Of a DNA stretch of 64,000 nt, positions 32,167 through 40,726 are shown in pieces. The first letter of the stretch is position 1, and the number at the start of each line of letters is the position of its first letter. The DNA lies in the NCBI RefSeq assembly GCF_000332975.1, contig NZ_BANR01000008.1, forward strand, positions 1-64,000. Direction: 5' to 3'. The stretch is from Gordonia aichiensis NBRC 108223 (GTDB lineage: Bacteria; Actinomycetota; Actinomycetes; Mycobacteriales; Mycobacteriaceae). A program made the position numbers and the translations under genes. The notes under the pieces are model-generated. The model was not told the origin of the DNA. It did no database searches and saw nothing but the letters and a program-made list of their open reading frames with translations.

Positions 32167-33426
32167 TCAGGGTTGGCCGGGATCGCGTTCGGGAAGTGGC
32201 CTTTCAGGGATGAATGGGCGCCCCACCGGATGGCGGACCCGACGTTTCGCGGCAAGGTAGACGCCACTGGTTCTCTCGGCCACCTCCCGCCACGAGAATT
32301 CCGCGGTCACTCGTTGGCGGGCGCGCCGAGCACGAGCTGCCGTCTGTACCGGATCCGACAGACACGATCGGACGGCAGCGGTCAGTCCTGCAATGTCACC
32401 GGGGGTGAAGGACAGCCCGGTCTCCGGTGGCGCTACCGCCTCGCCGAGCCCGCCCGCCGTTGAGACGACAAGCGGCGCACCGGTTGCCGCGGCCTCGAGC
32501 GCGACGATGCCGAACGGTTCATACCGCGACGGCAGCACGATCGCGTCGCACCGGTGCATGAGATCGACGAGCTCGTCGTGGCCGACGCCGCCGAGGAACC
32601 GCACGGCACGCGAAACCCGGTGCCGCCGAGCGGTGTCGACGAGCCAGTCGTACTGCGTGCCGTCGCCCGCGATGGTCAGTGTGGTGCCCGGGTGGGTGCG
32701 TCGAATGCGGGGGAGTGCCGCGAGGAGATCCTGCACGCCCTTCTCGTACTCGAGCCGTCCGGCGAACAAGAGCTCGGCGGGTCCGTGTGCTGGTGCCCGT
32801 TCGGCATACGGCCACGTGTCGACGTCGATGCCGTTGTGGATGACCTGCACGTCAGGCAACCCGGGTCCGAAGAGTCTGGTGACCTCGTCGCGCATCGACG
32901 CCGAGCACGTGATCAACGCGTCGGACTCGTTGGCCAGCCACCACTCGACCGAGTGGACCTGGCGGTTGGTCCGTCCGCTGACCCAGCCGCTGTGCCTACC
33001 CGCCTCGGTGGCGTGGATCGTCGAGACCAGCGGAACATCGAACAGTTCGGCGAGCGTGATTGCCGGGTGCGCGACGAGCCAGTCGTGGGCGTGCACCACG
33101 TCCGGGGTCCAGCGGGTCTCGGAGTCCGAGGCGAGAATGCGTAGTCCGGCGCGGACGAACGCGTGCCCCATGGCGAGTGTCCACGCCATCATGTCCTGAC
33201 CGAACTCGAACTCGGGCGGATCCTCGGCGACAGCGATGACCCGGACGCCTTCGGTGACCGTGTCGGTCGTCGGGTGCGTCAGCGCGTCGGTGCCCGACGG
33301 CCTGCGGGTCAGTACCGTGACATCGTGCCCGGTGGCGGCGAGTTCGGTGGCGAGGTGGTGGACATGCCTGCCGAGGCCGCCGACCACCACTGGCGGATAC
33401 TCCCACGACACAAGAAGAGTCCTCAT
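32167..33426 (-). CDS. GT4-family alpha-glucosyltransferase (Rv3032 type, MGLP/glycogen synthesis)
   Basis: A 419-residue retaining glycosyltransferase with GT-B fold. The N-terminal SWEYPPVVVGGLGRHVHHLA is the glycogen-synthase-like donor loop; the C-terminal domain has FAGRLEYEKGVQDLLAAL, the GGVGHDELVDLMHRCDAIVLPSRYEPFGIVALEA EX7E motif and GGLGEAV. It is homologous to Rv3032, which extends the alpha-1,4-glucan chain of MGLP. The start ATG overlaps the GH57 stop by 4 bp, so the two are coupled. Confidence 0.93.
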   Translation of the reverse strand: MRTLLVSWEYPPVVVGGLGRHVHHLATELAATGHDVTVLTRRPSGTDALTHPTTDTVTEGVRVIAVAEDPPEFEFGQDMMAWTLAMGHAFVRAGLRILASDSETRWTPDVVHAHDWLVAHPAITLAELFDVPLVSTIHATEAGRHSGWVSGRTNRQVHSVEWWLANESDALITCSASMRDEVTRLFGPGLPDVQVIHNGIDVDTWPYAERAPAHGPAELLFAGRLEYEKGVQDLLAALPRIRRTHPGTTLTIAGDGTQYDWLVDTARRHRVSRAVRFLGGVGHDELVDLMHRCDAIVLPSRYEPFGIVALEAAATGAPLVVSTAGGLGEAVAPPETGLSFTPGDIAGLTAAVRSCLSDPVQTAARARRARQRVTAEFSWREVAERTSGVYLAAKRRVRHPVGRPFIPERPLPERDPGQP

Positions 33427-34988
33427 GCGCGCACACTCCCGCGCAGTCGCCGGGCGTCGAGGTCAGGGAACAGGCCGTCGGCGAGATTCCAGTTCGCGGC
33501 CAGTCGGGTCGCCTGCTCGGTGCGGCCGCGCAACGTAGCGTCGGAGATCTCCCGGGTGGCGTGTGCGTGGGTATGGGCTCGGCGCACTGCATACTCGGCC
33601 GCGGTGTCCTTGGACACCATGAAGGGCCAGTCCGACGACACAGTCAACAGCGTTTCCCTGATGATCTGGTCGGCGACCCGATCACGTGCGGACCCGGCAT
33701 CGAGTAGTTTGTCGACGGTGTCGAGGGCGGTCTCGACGACCTCGGCGTTGAGATCGACCAGGTGCTGGACCTGGGGGCCGTTCCAGACCCGCCAGTCCTT
33801 GCCCGATCCCCACGAGCTGTCGGTCAGCGACACCGGTTGTCCCACAAGACCGTTGGCGGTCGCCGACGCCATGGTTCCGACGCGGACACCGGCTTCGGGA
33901 AGGCGCCGGAGCACCCCTTCGAGCCACCGCGGTCCCTCGTGCCACCAATGGCCGAACAATTCGGTGTCGAAGGCCGCCACGACGAGTGCCGGTCGGCCGA
34001 TCCGCTCCGATTCCGAGACAAGGCGCGCGCGGACGTGCTCGACGAAATCGTCGACGTGGCGAGCGATCACTGCGTCGACGCGGTCGGGCTCGTAGGGCTT
34101 CTTGTTGTGCGCTGCAACGGTTTTGGCGGTCACCCGTGACATCTTGAACCCAGACGCATGGTCGTAGGTGTGAAAGTCGCGATAGGCGGGGTGGCCCGGA
34201 TATCCCGACTTCGGTGACCACACCTGGTAGCTCACGGTCAGATCCCGCCCGAACGCGAGGACGTCGGAGTCTCCGACGGGCCGTGCCAGAGACGTGTCGC
34301 CGTGCAGAGCCGGGCCGTCGACCATGAAGTGCCGCACACCTGCCGTCGCGTACTCGGACTCCATCCCCGGGGTGAATGCGCACTCGGGAGCCCAGATCCC
34401 CTGCGGTGTGGTGCCCCATCTCGACCGTGCGTCGGTGAGCCCTTCGTCGAGCGAGAATCGACGCAGTCGCGGATCGAGCAACGGCGCGAACGGGTGGGCC
34501 AACGGACCACCGAGAATCTCCAGGACGCCGCTGTCGGCGAGTCCTCTGATCAGAGGACTCGCCCCGTGCTGCCAGAAATTCTCGAAATCGGTCAGGGCGC
34601 TTGCCGCGGAACGGAATTCGTATCCGGCCAGGTCGCGGCGAATCGTGTCGTCGGTATCGGCAGCTGCGACCGCCCGCAGCTGCCAGTCCGCGAGCCACTC
34701 GTGCATGGAGCGCAGGCAATGTGGATCGTCGAGTTGGGCGGCCAGCACGGGGGTGATACCCAGCGAGAGCTGGTTGGTGAAGCCATCGGCGGCCAGCCGG
34801 CCGAGCATGGCGTAGACCGGCAGATACGATGCCGCCCACGATTGGTATAGCCATTCCTCGCCGACGGGCCAGCGTCCGTGATTGGCCAGCCATGGCAGGT
34901 GGGAATGCAGTACCAGCGTGAACTGGCCGGGGACCGGCAACGAAGATCCTGGAGGGCACGTCGAGGCTCGGGGTGGGGCGGGAATCAT
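33423..34988 (-). CDS. GH57 1,4-alpha-glucan branching-type enzyme (Rv3031 type)
   Basis: A 521-residue GH57 protein with a C-terminal DUF1957 helical domain. Landmarks are LVLHSHLPW near the start, GIWAPECAFTPGME, FDTELFGHWWHEGPRWLEGVL (catalytic region) and TSDDWPFM-like VSSDWPFMVSKDTAAEYA. It is homologous to Rv3031, assigned to branching or chain formation in the MGLP pathway. It lies between the methyltransferase gene (14 bp upstream) and the glucosyltransferase gene (4-bp overlap), forming a three-gene operon like Rv3030-Rv3032. Confidence 0.93.
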   Translation of the reverse strand: MIPAPPRASTCPPGSSLPVPGQFTLVLHSHLPWLANHGRWPVGEEWLYQSWAASYLPVYAMLGRLAADGFTNQLSLGITPVLAAQLDDPHCLRSMHEWLADWQLRAVAAADTDDTIRRDLAGYEFRSAASALTDFENFWQHGASPLIRGLADSGVLEILGGPLAHPFAPLLDPRLRRFSLDEGLTDARSRWGTTPQGIWAPECAFTPGMESEYATAGVRHFMVDGPALHGDTSLARPVGDSDVLAFGRDLTVSYQVWSPKSGYPGHPAYRDFHTYDHASGFKMSRVTAKTVAAHNKKPYEPDRVDAVIARHVDDFVEHVRARLVSESERIGRPALVVAAFDTELFGHWWHEGPRWLEGVLRRLPEAGVRVGTMASATANGLVGQPVSLTDSSWGSGKDWRVWNGPQVQHLVDLNAEVVETALDTVDKLLDAGSARDRVADQIIRETLLTVSSDWPFMVSKDTAAEYAVRRAHTHAHATREISDATLRGRTEQATRLAANWNLADGLFPDLDARRLRGSVRA

Positions 34989-35002
34989 CGGTGTTCCCGG
35001 CC

Positions 35003-35857
35003 TCAGGGTCGGACCGCGACGGCGAACAGGTCCAGCGACGCGTCGATGTCGACGCCGTCGGCCGATGCGTCGAGAATGACGAAGTCATCGACAGAGATCG
35101 CGGCGACGTCGGTGACGAGGTCGCCTGGCCAGTCCTCTCCGGCCAGTGCGCGTTCTATCTGCGCGTCGATCAACGATCCGCCCCATTTGGAGTCCAGTGC
35201 CGTGAGGCCGTCTCCGTGGTAAACGCCGTGCATCACAACCGATTCCAGTCCGCCCTCGATCAGTAGACCGGTGAGCTCGGCCGCGTCGAGCTCACGGGTG
35301 TGGAACGGATTCAACGGAGTGTCGCGGCCGGGTGAGAAGGTGATGCGGTTGGGCGTCGAGATCAGGAGGCGTCCGCCGGGACGAAGCACCCGATGGCATT
35401 CGGCGATGAACGCCGCCTGGTCCCACAGATGCTCGATGACCTGGAAGTTGACGACAACGTCGACCGACTGGTCAGGGAGCGGGAGATCCACCAGGTTGCC
35501 CCGGAGGACCGTCACTTCCGGATAGCGCCTGCGCGTGTGCTCGACGGCCGACGCGTCGTAGTCGACGCAGGTGACGATTGCCCCCGCGGCGGCGAGCATT
35601 GCGCCGCCATAACCTTCGCCGGAGCCGGCCTCGAGTACCTGCTTCCCGCGGCATGACTCGCTGATGAAGCGGTAGGCGACCTCGTGGCGACGGAACCAGT
35701 AGTTCTCTGCCGGGATACCCGGGACCGTCCGCTCGCCGGTCAGTGCGAGCCGGGTGTCGGTGTCCAATGCGTCCGTCCCCGCTGCGGGTCGCGTGGCCTC
35801 GGGCGCGCTGCTCACCGGCGGCCGACGGTCTGTTGTCGAGCCCTGTGCGTCGATCAT
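35003..35857 (-). CDS. SAM-dependent methyltransferase, MGLP cluster (Rv3030 type)
   Basis: A 284-residue class I methyltransferase: motif I VLEAGSGEGYGGAMLA, acidic CVDYDASAVEH, motif IV VDVVVNFQVIEHLWD and RVLRPGGRLLISTPN. By position it matches Rv3030, proposed to methylate the glucose residues of MGLP. It heads the operon with the GH57 and GT4 genes and is divergent from etfB across a 208-bp control region. The frame is open far upstream, but sequence quality and position favour ATG 35857, about 40 residues before the conserved ALTGERTVPG. Confidence 0.9.
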   Translation of the reverse strand: MIDAQGSTTDRRPPVSSAPEATRPAAGTDALDTDTRLALTGERTVPGIPAENYWFRRHEVAYRFISESCRGKQVLEAGSGEGYGGAMLAAAGAIVTCVDYDASAVEHTRRRYPEVTVLRGNLVDLPLPDQSVDVVVNFQVIEHLWDQAAFIAECHRVLRPGGRLLISTPNRITFSPGRDTPLNPFHTRELDAAELTGLLIEGGLESVVMHGVYHGDGLTALDSKWGGSLIDAQIERALAGEDWPGDLVTDVAAISVDDFVILDASADGVDIDASLDLFAVAVRP

Positions 35858-35968
35858 CCCCACGAGACTAGTACCCGGCGCCGTCTCGGGGACCCGCCGC
35901 GGTCCGCCGGCGGTTCCGCCGTGCGGCCGCGTCCGTCCGATCGCAGCCATAGTGTGAGGTAGGCGATG

Positions 35969-35997
35969 TTCTGCGGCAAAATAGGAGACGCTAAAGT
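35969..35997 (+). promoter_or_regulatory. Candidate promoter of etfBA
   Basis: TTCTGC (35969-35974) and TAAAGT (35992-35997) are separated by 17 bp and point towards etfB at 36066. The -10 match is moderate. The operator at 36016-36029 would lie just after the transcription start, suited to repression. Confidence 0.4.
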
Positions 35998-36015
35998 GGG
36001 TGGAGACCGATGGCC

Positions 36016-36029
36016 TTACCCGCCGGTAA
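36016..36029. promoter_or_regulatory. Operator TTACCCGCCGGTAA upstream of etfB
   Basis: An exact reverse-complement copy of the palindrome found at 23377-23390. It lies 36 bp before the etfB ATG. Two identical 14-bp palindromes in 64 kb, both in promoter regions of genes tied to lipid metabolism, point to one shared regulator. Confidence 0.62.
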
Positions 36030-36065
36030 GTTGCCGAACCCGACGCAGGAGGTCGACGAAGACCC

Positions 36066-36851
36066 ATGACAAACATTGTCGTTCTGATCAAGCAGGTTCC
36101 GGACACGTGGTCCGAGCGAAAGCTCTCCGAGACCGACTTCACGCTCGATCGTGAGGCCGCAGACGCCGTGCTCGACGAGATCAACGAGCGCGCTGTCGAG
36201 GAAGCGCTGCAGATCAAGGAGGCCAACGGGGGCGAGGTTACGATCCTCACCGCAGGTCCTGAGCGTGCGACCGAAGCGATCCGTAAGGCGCTGTCGATGG
36301 GTGCCGACAAGGCCATCCACATCCAGGACGATGCGCTCCACGGCTCCGACGCGGTGCAGACCGCCTACGTGCTTGCGCGCGCGCTCGGCACCGTCGAGGG
36401 CGTCGAGCTGGTCATCGCTGGTAACGAGGCCACCGACGGTCGCGTGGGTGCCATCCCCGCGATGATCGCCGAGTACCTCGAACTGCCGCACCTCACGCAC
36501 CTGCGCAAGCTGACCGTCGAGGGCGAGTCGCTCAAGGGTGAGCGCGAGACCGACGACGGCATCTACCACATCGAGGCAGAGCTTCCCGCAATCGTCAGCG
36601 TGAACGAGAAGATCAACGAGCCGCGCTTCCCGTCCTTCAAGGGCATCATGGCCGCCAAGAAGAAGGAAGTTCAGGTCGTTGGCCTCGCCGAGATCGACGT
36701 CGAGCCGTCGGACGTGGGTCTGGAGAACGCCGGTACCACCGTCACCAGCTCGACCCCGAAGCCTCCGAAGACCGCGGGTGAGCGTGTCACCGACGAGGGC
36801 GACGGCGGCGTGAAGGTTGCCGAGTACCTGGTCAGCCAGAAGATCATCTAG
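36066..36851 (+). CDS. etfB: Electron transfer flavoprotein beta subunit
   Basis: A 261-residue ETF beta (FixA) subunit that binds AMP and, with the alpha subunit, carries electrons from acyl-CoA dehydrogenases to the membrane quinone pool. Segments characteristic of the family: VVLIKQVPDTWSE at the start, ALSMGADKAIHI, VIAGNEATDGRVGAIPAMIAEYL and the recognition-loop region EINEPRFPSFKGIMAAKKK. It is the first gene of etfBA, under the shared operator described above. Known as fixA (Rv3029c) in mycobacteria. Confidence 0.97.
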   Translation: MTNIVVLIKQVPDTWSERKLSETDFTLDREAADAVLDEINERAVEEALQIKEANGGEVTILTAGPERATEAIRKALSMGADKAIHIQDDALHGSDAVQTAYVLARALGTVEGVELVIAGNEATDGRVGAIPAMIAEYLELPHLTHLRKLTVEGESLKGERETDDGIYHIEAELPAIVSVNEKINEPRFPSFKGIMAAKKKEVQVVGLAEIDVEPSDVGLENAGTTVTSSTPKPPKTAGERVTDEGDGGVKVAEYLVSQKII

Positions 36852-36936
36852 GCGCCGCTGCGTAACCAGACCACCTCACCGGCCCGCGCAGCCACGTAGC
36901 TCGCCGCAGGCCACCAGACATCCAGGAGCAAAAACA

Positions 36937-37890
36937 ATGGCAGAAGTACTCGTTCTGGTCGAGCAGGACGCCGAGGGCGCCCTGAAGAAGGTGACCAACG
37001 AACTGATCACCGCCGCCCGTGCACTCGGCACGCCGTCGGCCGTCGTGGTCGGCGCACCGGGTGGTGCCGACGGCATCATCGACGACCTCAAGGCCGCAGG
37101 CGCCGAGAAGATCTACGTCGCCGAGTCGGACGACGCCGCGAACTACCTGATCAGCCCCAAGGTCGACGTGTTGTCGTCGGTTGCCGAGCAGGCATCGCCC
37201 GCGGGCATCCTCGTCGCGGCCAACGCCGACGGCAAAGAGATCGCGGGACGTCTCGCGGTTCGCCTCGGGTCGGGCGTGCTCGCCGACGTCGTCGACGTCA
37301 AGGAGGGCGCCGTGGGCGTCCACTCCATCTTCGGTGGCGCGTTCACCGTCGATGCGCAGGCCAAGGGCGACACGCCGATCTTCTCGGTGCGCCCCGGCGG
37401 CGTCGAGGCCGCCCCGCAGGCAGGCGCGGGTGAGCGCGTCGACGTCGAGGTCCCGGCCCAGGAAGGCGGCGTGAAGATCACCAAGGTCGAGCCGAACGTC
37501 GGTGGCGACCGCCCGGAGCTCACCGAGGCATCGATCGTCGTCTCCGGTGGTCGCGGTGTCGGTAGCGCCGACAAGTTCTCGGTCGTCGAGGAGCTCGCCG
37601 ACTCGCTCGGTGCAGCGGTGGGCGCTTCGCGTGCCGCAGTCGACTCGGGCTACTACCCGGGCCAGTTCCAGGTCGGTCAGACCGGCAAGACCGTGTCGCC
37701 GCAGCTCTACGTCGCGCTGGGCATCTCCGGTGCCATCCAGCACCGCGCGGGTATGCAGACCTCGAAGACCATCGTCGCCGTCAACAAGGACGAGGAAGCG
37801 CCGATCTTCGAGATCTCCGATTACGGAGTCGTCGGCGACCTGTTCAACGTCGCACCGCAGCTGACCGAAGAGGTCAAGAAGCGCAAGTGA
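36937..37890 (+). CDS. etfA: Electron transfer flavoprotein alpha subunit
   Basis: A 317-residue ETF alpha (FixB) subunit that binds FAD. The N-terminal domain begins with [17 protein letters not shown]; the C-terminal FAD domain shows [58 protein letters not shown] and [22 protein letters not shown], the full family signature. ATG 36937 has CAGGAGC upstream. Follows etfB by 85 bp, a longer gap than in many genomes. A strong terminator follows. Confidence 0.98.
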   Translation: MAEVLVLVEQDAEGALKKVTNELITAARALGTPSAVVVGAPGGADGIIDDLKAAGAEKIYVAESDDAANYLISPKVDVLSSVAEQASPAGILVAANADGKEIAGRLAVRLGSGVLADVVDVKEGAVGVHSIFGGAFTVDAQAKGDTPIFSVRPGGVEAAPQAGAGERVDVEVPAQEGGVKITKVEPNVGGDRPELTEASIVVSGGRGVGSADKFSVVEELADSLGAAVGASRAAVDSGYYPGQFQVGQTGKTVSPQLYVALGISGAIQHRAGMQTSKTIVAVNKDEEAPIFEISDYGVVGDLFNVAPQLTEEVKKRK

Positions 37891-37965
37891 TCTCGATGAG
37901 TTCGATCGGCAGCACACGGTCGCTCCGCGACTAGCACGCTGATCGAGCCACTCGACACCACCTCG

Positions 37966-38008
37966 GCGATCCCTGGCCCCAGTGGCCGGGGATCGCTGCT
38001 TTCTGTTC
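37966..38008 (+). terminator. Intrinsic terminator after etfBA
   Basis: A 13-bp stem (GCGATCCCTGGCC at 37966-37978 with GGCCGGGGATCGC at 37984-37996, one G-U pair) closes a 5-nt loop and is followed by a T-rich TGCTTTCTGTT. It lies 75 bp after the etfA stop. Confidence 0.8.
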
Positions 38009-38077
38009 ACCGAGCGCCTCCCGACACGTCACGCGGACGTAGCAGGCCGGTCGTTGCGACTGGCTTTCATCTGGGGC

Positions 38078-38959
38078 ATGACAGACGTACTGGATTCCGT
38101 CGCGGTGACCCTCGGCTCCGCCTCGGAGTTGACCCTCGGCTCCGCCTCGAAGTTGAGGCGAGGCGAGACCCGCACACTCGTCGACGCCGGTCGGCTGCGG
38201 ATCCTTCTCACCGAATCGTCGGAGCTGATCGACGCGGTGCAGCGACTCCGCTACGAGGTCTTCGCCGCGGAACCGGGCTTTTCTGATCAGATCGGTGACC
38301 ACGCCACCCGCCGCGACGCCGACCATGTCGATGAGTTCGCCGAGCATCTTGTCGCCGTCGATGACGAGTACGGCGTACTGGGCTGTGCTCGCCTGCTCGC
38401 CCCGCCACGCGCGATCGCCGCGGGCGGCTGGTACTCGGCGAGCGAGTTCGACCTCGGCGAGCTCGACGCCATCGGCGATTCGCTCGTCGAGATGGGCCGC
38501 GCATGTGTTGCCCCCGGCCACCGGCATGGCGCGATCACTGCATTGCTGTGGGCAGCGCTGCTCCGTTATGTCGACGACGCGGACTACCGCTACGTGATGG
38601 GTTGCGTCTCGGTCCCGCTGAGCGGGCCGGCCGGCGCCTGGCGGGGTTCGACGCTGCGCGGCGTCCGCGACCATGTGCTCGCCCGCCACCGCGCGCCATG
38701 GCGGGCGGTCCCGCTGTGCGAGACGCTCGTCGACGGAAGCGCCCTCGAGGAGATCGCCCCGCCGTCGACGCTCGCGCTTCCACCGCTTCTTCGTGCCTAC
38801 CTCCGCCTGGGTGCAACAGTGTGCGGAGAGCCCGCGATCGACGAGAGTTTCGACGTCGGAGACTTCGTCACGATTCTCGATCGCGATCATGCCAACGTCC
38901 GCTACCTCGACAGACTTCGCGCAACCGGCGCGCGACTCGCAGTATCCACCCGAGAGTGA
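38078..38959 (+). CDS. GNAT-family N-acyltransferase, OlsB/autoinducer-synthase-like (Rv3027c type)
   Basis: A 293-residue GNAT-fold protein. The core LLTESSELIDAVQRLRYEVFAAEPGF, DEFAEHLVAVDDEYGVLGCARLL and LVEMGRACVAPGHRHGAITALLW match the OlsB family (ornithine N-acyltransferase) and hemolysin-like GNATs. The next gene encodes an OlsA-like O-acyltransferase, which supports formation of an acylated aminolipid; this is inference. Residues about 9-24 are an 8-residue duplication (TLGSASEL, TLGSASKL) from a 24-bp tandem DNA repeat at about 38106-38153. Confidence 0.85.
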   Translation: MTDVLDSVAVTLGSASELTLGSASKLRRGETRTLVDAGRLRILLTESSELIDAVQRLRYEVFAAEPGFSDQIGDHATRRDADHVDEFAEHLVAVDDEYGVLGCARLLAPPRAIAAGGWYSASEFDLGELDAIGDSLVEMGRACVAPGHRHGAITALLWAALLRYVDDADYRYVMGCVSVPLSGPAGAWRGSTLRGVRDHVLARHRAPWRAVPLCETLVDGSALEEIAPPSTLALPPLLRAYLRLGATVCGEPAIDESFDVGDFVTILDRDHANVRYLDRLRATGARLAVSTRE

Positions 38960-38966
38960 GGACCCG

Positions 38967-39911
38967 ATGACGGCCGCCACGATCATCCCCGTTGCCCCGT
39001 TCCCGAGCGCCCCGTCGTCGCGACCGGCGGCCGCGCGGGCCGTACCGCCCGCCGAGTCTCGGCGTTCGAGTGCTGCGGACAGCGCTTCGACCGCCGACGG
39101 CGTGCGTCACCCGTGGTACCCGGTCAGTCCATGCGGCGATGAGTGCCACGCCGACAACCCGTATGCGCCGGCGAACATGCTCATCGTCGCCACTCGCATC
39201 ATGTTGCTCGCGGCGTCGACCACGTTCTTTCTCCTGACAGGCTCGCTTGTCGCGCTTCTTCCCCGACTCCTTCGTCGTGCCTACATCCGCACCAGTGCCC
39301 GAACCATGTTGTGGTCCATGGGAGTTCGGGTGATCGTCGACGATCGTCGGCCATTCGCCGCGAACACCCGCGGACTCGTGGTTGCCAACCACATCTCGTA
39401 CCTCGACATCCTCGCGGTGGCGGTGGTCAACCCGGCCCGGTTCGTGGCGAAGTGCGATGTGATGGCGATGCCGGTGGTGTCGACTCTCGCGCGGCGACTC
39501 GGAATCATATCGATCGACCGGGGTTCGTTGCGCGCCCTGCCCGCCACGGTGCACAGGGCTGTCACCGAACTGCAGGCCGACAACTCGGTCGCGGTTTTCC
39601 CCGAGGGAACCACCTGGTGCGGCCGCGCCGGCGGTGAGTTCCGGCCGGCCTTCTTCCAAGCCGCCATCGACGCGGGTGTGCCCGTCATCCCCCTGCACAT
39701 GGAGTTCACCGTCGCCGGAACGGTCACCGCCGCGGCGGGATTCATCGGCGACGATTCTCCCGCCGATACTCTGCGCCGGGTGCTGCGCACTCGCGGACTC
39801 GGGGTGCACATCCGGGTGCATGAGTCTCAGCTCCCCGGCTCGGATCGTCGGGAGCTCGCCGACCGATGTGCCGGCCTCGTCGGGGGCTCGGTCTGCCACC
39901 CTCATCGGTGA
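38967..39911 (+). CDS. 1-acyl-glycerol-phosphate acyltransferase-like protein (PlsC/OlsA family, Rv3026c type)
   Basis: A 314-residue membrane-associated acyltransferase. The catalytic NHISYLD (HX4D motif) is at about residue 140 and the substrate motif FPEGTT at about 207. A transmembrane stretch (MLLAASTTFFLLTGSLVALLP) precedes them, and the first 45 residues are a low-complexity Ala/Ser/Pro leader. Starts 7 bp after the GNAT gene stop, so the two form an operon as Rv3027c-Rv3026c do in M. tuberculosis. PlsC-type acyl transfer to lyso-lipid is the expected reaction. Confidence 0.88.
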   Translation: MTAATIIPVAPFPSAPSSRPAAARAVPPAESRRSSAADSASTADGVRHPWYPVSPCGDECHADNPYAPANMLIVATRIMLLAASTTFFLLTGSLVALLPRLLRRAYIRTSARTMLWSMGVRVIVDDRRPFAANTRGLVVANHISYLDILAVAVVNPARFVAKCDVMAMPVVSTLARRLGIISIDRGSLRALPATVHRAVTELQADNSVAVFPEGTTWCGRAGGEFRPAFFQAAIDAGVPVIPLHMEFTVAGTVTAAAGFIGDDSPADTLRRVLRTRGLGVHIRVHESQLPGSDRRELADRCAGLVGGSVCHPHR

Positions 39912-40056
39912 GCCCGCATCTCACACGAAGCGGCGGCATGGGTGAGCCGGCGCCGTCGATGCGGGGTGAGCGCCGACACACCCTGCGGATCGATCGGATA
40001 CGGTGAGAAAACGCGCACCGGCCGCAGTGGTGCGCACGACCGTCGGGGAGGCTTTG

Positions 40057-40569
40057 ATGACCGCGAGTTCGCAGGCACCGATAGAGAGCGATGTCGACAC
40101 AGTTCGTGAGACCGCCCGAGCGCGCTTTGCCGAACTGCGCACCGCCCGCACACCCGTCGCCGACGCAGATCTCGACGCGGTGTGGGCGGACCTGGACACG
40201 ATCCGACCCACCGAGATGCTCGGGCGCTGGCGCGGCGGCGAGTTCGTGACCGGTCACGCGATGAACGGATTGCTCACCAAGATCGGTTGGTATGGCAAGA
40301 ACTTCATCTCGACCAACGAGGTGCAGCCGCTGGTCTGTCGCAACGACGCGGGCGACCTCTATTCCAACACCGAGGTCGGCAAGGGTGAGGCGTCGTTGTG
40401 GGCCATCGAGTTCCGCGGCGAGGTCACCGCATCGATGGTGTACGACGGTCAGCCGGTGATCGACCACTTCAAGCGCGTCGACGACACCACCGTCATGGGC
40501 ATCATGAATGGCACCGGCGGACTCATCGGCGGACGCCACTTCTACTTCTACCTCGACCGGGATTCCTGA
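40057..40569 (+). CDS. DUF4334/GXWXG domain protein
   Basis: A 170-residue protein with a GXWXG domain (MLGRWRGGEFVTGH) and a DUF4334 C-terminal domain (GEASLWAIEFRGEVTASMVYDGQPVIDHFKRVDDTTVMGIMN, FYFYLDRDS). This two-domain family is common in Actinobacteria and of unknown function, possibly lipocalin-like ligand binding. ATG 40057 has GGGGAGG 5 nt upstream; an in-frame GTG at 40003 lacks support. The stop codon lies in the first copy of a 22-bp duplication. Confidence 0.82.
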   Translation: MTASSQAPIESDVDTVRETARARFAELRTARTPVADADLDAVWADLDTIRPTEMLGRWRGGEFVTGHAMNGLLTKIGWYGKNFISTNEVQPLVCRNDAGDLYSNTEVGKGEASLWAIEFRGEVTASMVYDGQPVIDHFKRVDDTTVMGIMNGTGGLIGGRHFYFYLDRDS

Positions 40570-40609
40570 GCCCTCTGCGGCGCTGAACTGAGCCCTTCGC
40601 GGCGCTGAA
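40566..40609. repeat. 22-bp tandem duplication at the 3' end of the DUF4334 gene
   Basis: Copies at 40566-40587 and 40588-40609 share CTGAGCCCT and CGGCGCTGAA with small differences between. The first copy contains the DUF4334 stop codon. Confidence 0.75.
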
Positions 40610-40652
40610 CCGTCCCGGCCGCACGATCTGCCTGGATGCCATCGGCAAGCCG

Positions 40653-40670
40653 TTGGCAAGCGATCGCCAA
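40653..40670. promoter_or_regulatory. Inverted repeat upstream of the MFS gene
   Basis: TTGGC-AAGCGATC-GCCAA lies 57 bp before the MFS start. Its 8-bp centre is partly palindromic (GCGATCGC spans into the right arm). A candidate operator for the efflux gene. Confidence 0.35.
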
Positions 40671-40726
40671 GCGTGTCACCGCACTCTGTCGTCGTCCCTG
40701 AAGGAACGACACGAAGGCAGACGCCC

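Noticed and set aside
36844-38010. 388-codon minus-strand frame across etfA
   Set aside because: Antisense shadow; the ETF alpha signature on the plus strand is complete and the frame covers its terminator.
38673-38966. N-terminal extension of the PlsC-like gene into the GNAT gene
   Set aside because: It is an out-of-frame shadow of the GNAT coding sequence; ATG 38967 lies immediately after the GNAT stop.
40003-40056. Earlier GTG start for the DUF4334 gene
   Set aside because: The 18 added residues are basic and unconserved, whereas ATG 40057 has a strong GGGGAGG site.
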